A DNA stretch of 64,000 bases. Source: Rattus norvegicus (taxonomy: Eukaryota > Chordata > Mammalia > Rodentia > Muridae). Every line of letters starts with the position of its first letter. Within the stretch, counting starts at the first letter, position 1. The translations under genes and the position numbers were made by a program. Shown piece after piece: positions 1-10,500 of the stretch. A model generated the notes under the pieces. The model saw only the letters and a list, made by a program, of their open reading frames with translations. It ran no database searches and had not been told where the DNA came from. The stretch is taken from assembly GCF_036323735.1 (NCBI RefSeq), contig NC_086021.1, positions 128,107,976 through 128,171,975 on the forward strand, read 5' to 3'.

Positions 1-149
1 TAGCATCGCTTTAAAACTGGACATGGTAGTATGGAAAAGGTTCCACAAGCTGGCAAAAGAATCAGGGACAGCCCCTGTTTCCACTGTTAGGGTTACCCCA
101 AAGAACCCCAAGTTACCCAGCCATAACATAGATACAGAGAACCTAGGTC

Positions 150-480
150 AGACCTCTACAGGCTCCCTGATCTCTGAGTCCCCATGAGTTCCAGTCAGTT
201 CTGTGTGCACTGTTTTCTCATGGTACGTCCCTGACCCCTCTGGTTTCTCTGATCCTGCCCCTACCCCTTCCAGAACTCCCAGAGCGCTACCAATGTTTGG
301 CTGAAGTCCTCTGCGTTTGCTCCCTGAATGAAGCCTCTCTAGTCTCTTTGATGATAGTTCTGTTAAGCTCCGGTCCCAGAACACTCTGCGGCAGGACAAA
401 CTAGGTCGAAGGTTCTGTGGCTGGGTTGGTGTCCCAGTCCTGCTCCTAACACTGAGCCGAGTTCTCTAGACCCAACTTAA
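150..480. mobile_element. Probable rodent L1-type remnant
   Basis: The wording resembles a common rodent repeat (gtccctgacccctctggttt, ctgggttggtgtcccagtcc). The family is uncertain and no coding is visible. Confidence 0.35.
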
Positions 481-940
481 AATTTTATTTTATCCTGAAT
501 AGTAGATGCTATTTTAGGATAGGGTAGTAAATAAACTGGTGTTCCCTTTAGACCATTTAGAGACTTAAGCTTGTTAGGGATAGAAATACTAATCTTCTTC
601 TTTTATGTTCCCTCTTGTTGCCCTGAGCTAACTTAAGGAATGCTAAGCCAGTGTAATCTGTGGTGTGTCCAAATCTACAAGGTCAGTGGCGCCCTGAAGA
701 GACTGTTTGAACTGAGATGGAGGGATGAGATTCAGAAAAGCTGAGTAGTGCTAGTGTTGGGAGAGAGGCAGCCTAAGAAAGAGGCCTCAAAGGGGAGAGT
801 AAAGAGCTGAGCAGGAGCGGAGTATAGAGCAAGGTGTGTGAGTGGCAGGAGAGTGCACTGAGAACTCTGGCTACTTTCTGACTGATGATGGCTACTCCAC
901 AGAAAGGAAATTTTTTAAAACGCTGTGGAAGTGATAGAAA

Positions 941-988
941 ACACAGACACACACACGTACACACACGTGCACACATATACATATATAT
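941..988. repeat. Imperfect (CA)/(TA) tract
   Basis: CA units broken by CG and AT steps. Confidence 0.9.
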
Positions 989-1189
989 AAGAATAAATGG
1001 ATTGAAAGTGAAAGAGACAAGAGCAGCCATGGAAAGACCTATTAGAGAACCATGGCACAATTGAGCAAGGCGGTAAGAATGTGGTTTTGGCATTTTCAGT
1101 GAGATGGTCATATATGGGTGCAAGGGGAAGAGCAGATGCTTGGTGACTGACAGCTGAGCACAGCACGCACTCATTTGCTGATTGCTAGT

Positions 1190-1345
1190 GTATGTGATGT
1201 GTATATTTGGGTGCACATGCTACAGTGCATGTGTGAACATTACAGAGACAACTTTGTGGAGTTGTTCTCTCCTTCATCTTTATGTGGACTCGGGGTTAAA
1301 CTCAGGTCTCCAGGTTTATATGGAGAGTGCTCAGCCCTGAACTCA
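1190..1345 (-). mobile_element. B3/B4-type SINE
   Basis: Antisense tRNA-derived SINE pieces gacaactttgtggagttgtt and gggttaaactcaggtctcca. Confidence 0.6.
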
Positions 1346-1788
1346 TGTTTGGCCTAAGAAGTTGTGACAGCCACGATGACAGTGAAGGATGCTGGAAGAT
1401 GCTTTGTGGGGGGAAAGTTGGGAGTTTGATATTTTCTTACTGGGTTGAAGGTATTTCTGAAGAATCCATCTTGAATCAAGAAGGCAGCTGGAAACATGAA
1501 TACTCCAAGTAAGGTCTGGCTGGAGATAAATATTTAAAGTTCATATTATAAATTAAAATGCACATAGTAAAGAATAATATCTAAATGGTGGTATATGCCA
1601 TGTAACATGAAAGTACATGTTTTCCCTACACAGAAGTGTGTGTCTATGCATGTGTGCATGCATGTGTTTGTGTGTGTGTGTGGTGGTGGTGGAATATGAA
1701 TATGTACCACCTTAGCCAGGGTGATATATTTGCTGAGGTCTGTGTACATACATGTGAATATGCACATGCATAGAAAAATGATGGACTT

Positions 1789-1905
1789 GGGCTGGCAGGG
1801 TGGTTCAGGGGTAAAGGACTTCTTGTCAGGCCTAATGGCCTGAGTTCAGTTCCTATGTAGTAGAAGGAGAGAACCAGTTCTTGCAAGTTGTCCTCTGACC
1901 CCCAC
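1789..1905 (+). mobile_element. B3/B4-type SINE
   Basis: gggctggcagggtggttcag with acaagttgtcc-like 3' part, followed by (CA)n then (ACAT)n as is common for this family. Confidence 0.65.
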
Positions 1906-1906
1906 A

Positions 1907-1907
<1 letters not shown>

Positions 1908-1952
<45 letters not shown>
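1908..1952. repeat. (CA)n microsatellite
   Basis: About 22 uninterrupted CA units. Confidence 0.98.
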
Positions 1953-1954
<2 letters not shown>

Positions 1955-1970
1955 ATGGGGGGGCAGCCAA

Positions 1971-2014
1971 ACATACATACATACATACATACATACATAC
2001 ATACATACATACAT
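1971..2014. repeat. (ACAT)n microsatellite
   Basis: About 11 tetranucleotide units following the CA tract. Confidence 0.98.
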
Positions 2015-2223
2015 TTTAAAAAGGTAATTAAAACAGGGAATGTGGTTGGGTTTTATTTTTTTCTTAAAAATATCTCTGGATTTTATTGCTTATACTAGCT
2101 CAGTCTTTTTCATAGCTGAATAGTATTCATTTTCTCTTTTATTATCGTTAGTAGACTGTGTTGTATAGGTAATATATTCATGGAGTAGAAGAGCCAAAGA
2201 TATAAATGTATCTTCCTCTTTAT

Positions 2224-2362
2224 TTTTGAAACAGGGACTCACTATAGATCCCTGGCTGGTTTAGATCTTGCTATGTAGACCAGGCTGGCCTCAAATTCAC
2301 AAAGGTTCACCTGCCTCTGCTCTTTTAGTGCTAGGGTTAAAGGCATGCACCACCACACCCAG
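2224..2362 (-). mobile_element. B1 SINE
   Basis: Antisense B1 with ctatgtagaccaggctggcc and aggcatgcaccaccacaccc. Confidence 0.85.
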
Positions 2363-2394
2363 TTATCTTTATTTATTTTTATTTACTTACTTTT

Positions 2395-2522
2395 ATTATT
2401 TTGGAGACAGCTCTGGCTGTCTTGGAACTCTATGTGGACCAGGCTGGTCTTAAATTCATAGAGATTGGCCTGCCACCATCTCCTTAGTTCTGGAATTAAA
2501 GGTGTGTACCACCATAACCAGT
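2395..2522 (-). mobile_element. B1 SINE
   Basis: Antisense B1 with tatgtggaccaggctggtct. Confidence 0.85.
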
Positions 2523-2608
2523 TACCCAATTTTTAAACAGTTAGTCGAAATATACCACTCTGGCTTCTAGCCCAATGCCAAGGATGCTTTTGAACTTTTT
2601 TATGTTTT

Positions 2609-2776
2609 TTTTAAGATTTATTTGTTTTATATGAGTACATTGTAGCTATCTTCTGACACACAAGAAGATTTTATTACAGATGGTTGTGAGCCACCATGTG
2701 GTTGCTGGGAATTGAACTCAGGACCTCTGAAAGAGCAGTCAGTGCTCTTAACCATTGAGCCATCTCTCCAGCCCTT
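2609..2776 (-). mobile_element. B2 SINE
   Basis: Antisense B2 from ttaagatttattt to ctctccagccc, near complete. Confidence 0.9.
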
Positions 2777-2783
2777 TTATGGT

Positions 2784-2922
2784 TTTTTCGAGTCATGTTT
2801 TCTCCCTGTAGCCCTGGCTATCCTGAAACTCACTCTGTAGAGTAGACTAGCCTCAAATTCAAAGCTCTGCCCACCTCTGCCTCTCAAGTGCTGGGATTAA
2901 AGGCGTGTGCCACGACTTCACA
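2784..2922 (-). mobile_element. B1 SINE
   Basis: Antisense B1 with aagtgctgggattaaaggcg. Confidence 0.85.
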
Positions 2923-4444
2923 GCTTAAACGTTGATTTGTTTTTATATAATCATATGTGTGTGTATGTGCAGTACTTGTATCATATTCCCCCAGTCCTTT
3001 CTTCCCCTCCTCATACTGCCAATCTCATTGTATTAAGTCAGCCTCATACTTCTGTTTGCTTTGGGAAGCAGTAAGTTAGGGTTACTCAGAGGGGCTTGGG
3101 TGAACGCTTGTTTTCAGGAGCATGGGCTCTCAACCAGCAGGAGCATCAAAGCAAATGTGTCTCCCTCCTTCATCAACCATTAACCATACATAGATTCTCA
3201 GGAGGGGATCCTGTGCTTCCTCAACTCATGACAAGATGTCAGCAGGCCCACTCTGCAGGTAATCACAGTTCAGGGCAGGACTGCAACAGCCATAGCGTGC
3301 CTTGAAGTCAGCATTCTGCATCACTTCTCTTCGTCTGCCTCTTCCTTCCATTCCTCCTGTCCCTTCTTTTCCTTCTTCCATGATGTTCCTGAGCAGATAT
3401 AGTTGAGCACACAATAGTCACTCATTCATAGTTTGACCAGAGTTATGAGCCTGTAGTCACTGCTACTCAGGGTGACATTTTGGGTTTCCACACAGCCAGA
3501 GAGTATGTGGTACTTGTGTTACTGTGCCTGGCTTATTTAATGTCTTCCAGTTCTATTGATTTTTGACATAATAAGGTTTTATTTTTCTTTATGTCCAAAG
3601 AGTATTGCATTGTGTATATAAATGACATTCTCTTTGTCATTCATCTGTCACATAGCTCTCGTAAGTAAAGCTTCAGTAACCGTGGGCCTGAAACTATCTC
3701 TTTGTATATGGATTTATCTCTGTTGTATTATGTGTAGTGGGTATACTAATGTGCATTCCTACCAAAATAGTAGGGGTCCTACAGCATTTGTTTTTATATA
3801 TGGAATAGTCATTCTAACTGGAATGAGATGGAATATAATTATAGTTCTGATTTGCATTTCCCCAATGACTAATAGTGAAATGTTTTTTATATGTGTTGGG
3901 TCATTTGTCAAATCTTTTTTTGAGACATACCTATTTAGATCACTTGCTTACTTTCACAGTTGGATTACTCACTCTTATGTTAAAAGTTTAGTTCTTTATA
4001 ATCTAGATATTAATCTGTTGTTTTCAAATACTAAATCCCAGCCCTTTGATTTGACCAGTGAAGTCTCAGGAGCCTGATACTGGGGGGAAACTAGCTAGCT
4101 CAAAGGAGCAGAGCAAACACTCAGCTGACCTTCCTACTTTGCCAATGACCCAGAGGGGAAAAGTTTCTTCTCCTCCATGCTGTCTTAAATATTCAACTCA
4201 AAGGCCCTCCTCTCTGTTATGCTTTGCCTCTTGATCTAGGGTTGACTTTATTTCTGGGCCACACCACAAGTTCTTTTTTGTAATAGAAAGCTCTGTGATC
4301 ACAGGCATGTGCTAGGGCTGAGCTGCAGTACAAGGTTTTTCTAGTTCACGACTTCAGGGTTAAAACAAAACGTGGTAAGATATCCTGTTAACATTAATCC
4401 TCTGTCAAATGGATAGCAGATGCATTCTTATGCTTGTGTGTTGT

Positions 4445-4607
4445 TTGTTTGTTTGTTTATGAGTACATTGTCACTGTCTTCAGACACACCAGAAGAAAGC
4501 ATCTGGTCCAAGCTACCATGTGGTTGCTGGAAACTGAACTCAGGACCTGAACTGGAAGAGCAGTCAGTGCTCTTAACCGCTGAGCTATCTCTCTAAGTTG
4601 TCCAGCC
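4445..4607 (-). mobile_element. B2 SINE
   Basis: Antisense B2 with the block ccatgtggttgctggaaac, inserted in the old L1 relic. Confidence 0.85.
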
Positions 4608-4697
4608 CTCTAAGTTGTCTTTATGCTGGTAATTTTCTTTGCTGTACAGAAACTTTTACATGTAATTAATCTCAACTTTCAATTTTAATTAATTAAT

Positions 4698-4835
4698 TTT
4701 TTGAGACAGGGTTTCTCCATACAGCCCTGGCTGTCTGGAACTCACTCTGTAGACTTGGCTGGCCTAGAACTCAGATCTGCCTGTCTTTGAGCCTTGGGAG
4801 TGTTGGGATTAAAGGTGTGCATCACCACTGCCCAA
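4698..4835 (-). mobile_element. B1 SINE
   Basis: Antisense B1 starting tttgagacagggtttctcca, inside the old L1 relic. Confidence 0.88.
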
Positions 4836-5559
4836 CTGAACTGTCAGTTTTAGAATTTTGTAGATATGTCCAGGAAATCATTGTGTCAGTTTTGAAGTAT
4901 TTCCTTTGCTTTCCTATAATCTCAGTTTCGAGTTTTTCACTAAGGTCTTTGGTCCAGAGCCTGGTAGGGCGATACGCATCTGTAATCCCAGCTGTTAGAA
5001 TGTTGAGGAAGGAGAATCAGGGCTTTTAGATTAACTGTGGTGTAAAAAAGATACTCTCAGAAAACTAAATCTTTGTATTCATTTTGAGTTGATTTTGTGC
5101 TGATGAGGGTTCAGATTCAGCTCTCTCCGTGTGTGGATTTCCACTCTTCCCAGTGATATCTGTTCAGCTGTCCACTCTCTGGTGTTTGTTTGGGGACCTT
5201 TGTGAAGTATCAGTTGGCTGTGGATATAAGATTTATTTCTAGATTTTCAATGGTCTGTGTGTTTTTTATGTCAATACCACAGTTTTTGTTAGTGTGATTC
5301 TATAGTATGCCTTGAAATCAAGTATCGTGAAGCTTTCTTCGGCTTTGCTCTTTTTATTCAAGATCTATTTGGAGCACTTTACATTTCCACGTGGTTTTCT
5401 GTTTCTATGAAAAATGGCATTGACATTTTGATGCAAAATATGTTGAATCTGTGGATTGTTTTGAGTGTGTTGGACATGTAACTAATTCTTTTAAATAGTG
5501 AGGTTTTGGGGAGATATTTCCATATTTGAGCTTGACGAAGTGAAGTTCTTTTCACTTAA

Positions 5560-5564
<5 letters not shown>

Positions 5565-5605
<41 letters not shown>
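5565..5605. repeat. (TG)n microsatellite
   Basis: About 20 TG units inside the old L1 relic. Confidence 0.98.
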
Positions 5606-5608
<3 letters not shown>

Positions 5609-5609
5609 T

Positions 5610-5738
5610 AATGTTTGTAAATGTGTGCATCAGATCCCCTGGATCTGGGTATAAGCAAATATAAGTGCAGAAACTGAACTAGAGTCCTTTGGAAGATCAG
5701 TGCTCCTAACCTCTGAGCCATCTCTCAATTCTGGTTTT
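5610..5738 (-). mobile_element. B2/B3-type SINE
   Basis: Antisense SINE pieces catcagatcccctggatctg and ctctgagccatctctcaatt, diverged. Confidence 0.65.
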
Positions 5739-5947
5739 TAATTTCTTTTTTCAGTGTTTTGCAATTTTCATTGTGTATGTATTAAGTTTATCCATAGCCA
5801 CAAAATAAATAAATGAGACACCTGTTGCGGGTGGCTTTATCTTTACAATTTTTAATGGTATAGGAATGGAGTTAGGGACAGTTAAAGCTGTCACATGAGT
5901 ACTGAGAACTGAATGGGGTCCTCTGAAAGGCCAGCACATGCTTCTTG

Positions 5948-6076
5948 GCTTTTTTTTTTGTTGTTTTGTTTTTTTTTTGTTTTTTGTTTGGTTCTTTTTT
6001 TCGGAGCTGGGGACCGAACCCAGGGCCTTGCGCTTCCTAGGCAAGCGCTCTACCACTGAGCTAAATCCCCAACCCC
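5948..6076 (-). mobile_element. ID element
   Basis: ID body 6002-6076 with a T-rich (antisense A) tail 5948-6001. A short TSD, gcttcttg, flanks it (5940-5947 and 6077-6084). Confidence 0.95.
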
Positions 6077-6084
6077 GCTTCTTG

Positions 6085-6212
6085 TTTTATTATGTTGAGA
6101 CTGTCTCTGTAGCTCTGACTGTCTAAACCAAGCTGGCCTCGAACTCAAATATCTGCCTGCCTCTGCCTCCCAAATGCTGGAATTACAGGCATGTGCCACT
6201 ATGCCTGGCCAG
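6085..6212 (-). mobile_element. B1 SINE
   Basis: Antisense B1 next to an ID; ends gccactatgcctggcc. Confidence 0.85.
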
Positions 6213-6456
6213 AGAGCATGCACGTAACTGCGGAGCCCTCTTTCCAGCTCCTTGGTGTATTCTTGTGTTCTGTTTCCAAGTATCTGGTTGAGAACTTTGC
6301 ATCTGTATTTATCAGAGAGGTTGGCCTATAGCTGTGCTATTGTGTCCTTCTCTGGCTTTGGTAGCAGGACAGTACTGGCTTCCTAGAATGATATTGTTTT
6401 CTTTTCTATTTTATGGAACAGTTTGAAGAGCATTGGCAGTAACTTCAAAAGTTTGA

Positions 6457-6504
6457 AGCACAAGGCCCTGGGTTCGGTCCTCAGCTCCGAAAAAAAAAAA
6501 AAAG
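6457..6504 (+). mobile_element. 5'-truncated ID element
   Basis: Only the 3' part of ID (caaggccctgggttcggtcc) and an A tail remain. The TSD caaaagtttga lies at 6446-6456 and 6508-6518. Confidence 0.9.
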
Positions 6505-7557
6505 TCACAAAAGTTTGATGGAATTAGGTAATGAAAGTCATCCAGTCTGGGACTTCTTTGTTGAAAGATTACTTATTGTTGTTTCATTCTTGTTGCCTGT
6601 TATAGATCTGTTTCTTTATACCCACTTGATTTCATTTTGGTTGGTCATGTGTGTCTAGGAATTTATCCAGATGTAGATTTTCCAGCTTTTAGGACTCTGT
6701 TCCTTCATGATCCTCTGGCTTTCACTGGTGCCTGGCCAACTCTCCCTTTTCATTTTCATTTAGTATAAGGGAACTACAGTATCCTCTCTTTCCCTTCTGT
6801 GTCACACTTGTTTGAGTCAGTCACTGTACTAGACTAGGTCTTGTTCATGGGGTGGCTCTCCTTGCTGCACAGTAGAATGTCTGTGAGGTCCCAGTGCTGG
6901 AGTCAGGACTGATTCCCAGAGCAGCAGGTCCATTATAAAATGGCCTCTGTCTACAGCACCCTGGGGATGACTAGGATTTGAAATCAATCCTTTTCCAAAG
7001 CCAGGCTGTGACGAGTCCAGGTTCCTTATCTATCTATGCTATAAACCTATGTGGTTGAGGGTCTTCCCAGTAGCCAGGCTTGTCCAGATTCCACTGATGG
7101 GCTTTCATGGACTCTGTTTACTCTTCACCCCTGCAGAAGAAAAACATCTTCCTGGGCAATAGAACTAGGGCAAGTGCTGGGATATTGTTTCTCCTGCTGT
7201 GGTCCTGCCTCAGGTCTTTGGAAGCTATAGGTTTCCTTTTGCCACTGTGTGGAAAACCAGTGTTCTTGCTTAGCTGCTCCTGGAAATGTGAAGTTACAGT
7301 CTGCTACTTTGTATTTGTGGAGGAACAGGTGATCAACACCAGGTCCAAAGTGTTTGTTCTCAAGTCACATGTGCCACATTGCACAGAGTCAGCAAACAAT
7401 CATATTGGATAGTTTTCTAGGTTTCTTTAAGACTATAGGCATGTCATTGTCAAATCCCAGATATCTCACCATGCCCTCGCTGTGTTACTATGTACTCCTG
7501 CCCGTAACAGCATTAGCTAGATCTTAACTTTTTCCAGACATTAGTGACACTTAAGTT

Positions 7558-7571
7558 TCACACTAGGTTTT
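7558..7571. repeat. L1 target-site duplication, left
   Basis: tcacactaggtttt is repeated at 13591-13604. The last T bases overlap the A tail, so the exact right end is ambiguous. Confidence 0.9.
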
Positions 7572-10500
7572 TTTTTTTTATCTTTATTAACTTGAGTGTT
7601 TCTTTTTTACATTTCGATTGTTATTCCCCTTCTTGGTTTCCAGGCCAACATCCCCCTAATCCCTCCCCATCCCCTTCTCTATGGGTGTTCCCTTCCCCAT
7701 CTTCCCCCCATTACCGCCCTCCCCCCAACAATCACGTTCACTGGGGGTTCAGTCTTGGCAGGACCAAGGGCTTCCCCCTCCACTGGTGCTCTTACTAGGC
7801 TATTCATTGTTACCTATGAGGTTGGAGTCCAGGGTCAGTCCATGTATAGTCTTTGGGTAGTGGCTTCAGTCCCTGGAAATTCTGGTTGCTTGGCATTGTT
7901 GTTCATATGGGGTCTCAAGCCCCTTCAAGCTCTTTGAGTTCTTTCTCTGATTCCTTCAACGGGGGTCCCGTTCTCAGTTCAGTGGTTTGCTGCTGGCATT
8001 CGCCTATGTATTTGCTGTATTCTGGCTGTGTCTCTCAGGAGAGATCTACATCCGGTTCCTGTCAGCCTGCACTTCTTTGGTTCATCCATCTTATCTAATT
8101 GGGTGGCTGTATATGTATGGGCCACATGTGGGCTCTAAATGGGTGTTCCTTCTGCCTCTGTTCTAAACTTTGCCTCCCTATTCCCTGCCAAGGGTATTCT
8201 TGTTCCCCTTTTAAAGGAGTGAAGCATTTGCATTTTGAGCATCCTTCTTGAGTTTCATGTGTTCTGTGCATCTAGGGTAATTCAAGCATTTGGGCTAATA
8301 GCCACTTATCAATGAGTGCATACCATGTGTGTTTTTCTGTGATTGGGTTACCTCACTCAGGATGATATTTCCAGTTCCATCCATTTGCCTATGAATTTCA
8401 TAAAGTCATTGTTTTTGATAGCTGAGTAATATTCCATTGTGTAGATGTACCACATTTTCTGTATCCATTCCTCTGTTGAAGGGCATTTGGGTTCTTTCCA
8501 GCTTCTGGCTATTATAAATAAGGCTGCGATGAACATAGTGGAGCACGTGTCTTTGTTATATGTTGGGGCATCTTTTGGGTATATGCCCAAGAGAGGTATA
8601 GCTGGGTCCTCAGGTAGTTCAGTGTCAAATTTTCTGAGGAACCTCCGGACTGATTTCCAGAATGCTTGTACCAGTCTGCAATCCCACCAACAATGGAGGA
8701 GTGTTCCTCTTTCTCCACATCCTCACCAGCATCTGCTGTCGCCTGAGTTTTTTATCTTAGCCATTCTCACTGGTGTGAGGTGAAATCTCAGGGTTGTTGC
8801 ATTTCCCTTATTACTAAAGATGTTGAACATTTCTTTAGGTGTTTATCAGCCATTCGGCATTCCTCAGCTGTGAATTCTTTGTTTAGCTCTGAACCCCATT
8901 TTTTAATAGGGTTATTTGTCTCCCTGTGGTCTAACTTCTTGAGTTCTTTGTATATTTTGGATATAAGCCCTCTATCTGTTGTAGGATTGGTAAAGATCTT
9001 TTCCCAATCTGTTGGTTGCTGTTTTGTCCTAACCACAGTGTCCTTTGCCTTACAGAAGCTTTGCAGTTTTATGAGATTCCATTTGTTGATTCTCGATCTT
9101 AGAGCATAAGCCATTGGTGTTTTGTTCAGGAAATTTTCTCCAGTGCCCATGTGTTTGAGTTGCTTCTCCACTTTTTCTTCTATTAGTTTGAGTGTATTTG
9201 GTTTGATGTGGAGGTCCTTGGTCCACTTGGACTTAAGCTTTGTACAGGGTAATAAGCATAGATCGATCTGCATTCTTCTATATGTTGACCTCCAGTTGAA
9301 CCAGCACCATTTGCTGAAAATGCTATCTTTTTTCCATTGGATGGTTTTGGCTCCTTTGTCAAAAATCAAGTGCCCATAGGTGTGTGGATTCATTTCTGGG
9401 TCTTCAATTCTATTCCACTGGTCTGTCTGTCTGTCTCTGTACCAATACCATGCACTTTTTTAATCACTATTGCTCTGTAATACTGCTTGAGTTCAGGGAT
9501 AATGATTCCCCCAGAAGTCCTTTTATTGTTGAGGATAGTTTTAGCTATCCTGGGGTTTTTTTTTTTATTCCAGATGAATTTGCAAGTTGTTCTAACTCTC
9601 TGAAGAGTTGGATTGGTATTTTGATGGGGATTGCATTGAATCTGTAGATCGCTTTTTGTAAAATGGCCATTTTTACTGTTAATCCTGCCAGTCCATGAGC
9701 ATGGGAGATCTTTCCATCTTCTGAGGTCTTCTTCAATTTCTTTCTTCAGAGGCTGGAAATTATTATTCTACAGATCTTTTACTTGGGACTATTATGAAGG
9801 GTGTCGTTTCCCTAATTTCTTTCTTCGCTTGTTTCTCTTTTGTGTAGAGGAAAGCTACTGATTTATTTGAGTTAATTCTATACCCAGCCACTTTGCTGAA
9901 GTTGTTTATCAGGTTAAGTAGTTCTCTGGTGGAACGTTTGGGATCACTTATAAATGTACTATCATATCATCTGCAAATAGTGATATTTTGACTTCTTTTC
10001 CAATCTGTATCCCCTTGATCTCCTTTTGTTGTCTGATTGCTCTGGCTAGAACTTCAAGAATTATATTGAATAAGTAGGGAGAGAATGGGCAGCCTTGTCT
10101 AGTCCCTCATTTTAGTGGGATTGCTTCAAGTTTCTCTCCATTTAGTTTACTGTTAGCGACTGGTTTGCTGTATATGGCTTTTACTATTTTAGGTATGGGG
10201 CCTTGAATTCCTATTTTTTCCAGGACTTTTATCTTGAAGGGGTGTTGAATTTTGTCAAATGCTTTCTCAGCATCTAATGAAATGATCATGTGGTTTTGTT
10301 CTTTCAGTTTGTTTATATAATGGATTATGTTGATGGTTTTCCATATATTAAACCATCCCTGCATGCCTGGGATGAAGCCTACTTGATCATGGTGGATGAT
10401 TGTTTTGATGTGCTCTTTGATCTGGTTTGCCAGAATTTTATTGAGTATTTTTGCATCAATATTCATAAGGGAAATTGGTCTGAAGTTCTCTTTCTTTGTT

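Larger units (their letters stand above)
3440..6720 (-). mobile_element. Old L1 relic, ORF2 region, interrupted
   Basis: Diverged L1 ORF2-like sequence on the minus strand (for example the block near 3800-3860 and the stretches 5050-5500 and 6240-6700) is split by younger B2, B1, ID and (TG)n insertions. It is much more diverged than the 7572-13590 copy and non-coding. Confidence 0.7.

Noticed and set aside
700..757. A protein-like string (ALKRLFELRWRDEIQKS, then stop) as a possible STARD9 exon
   Set aside because: The in-frame stop and the lack of a good acceptor or donor make an internal exon impossible. It may be chance.
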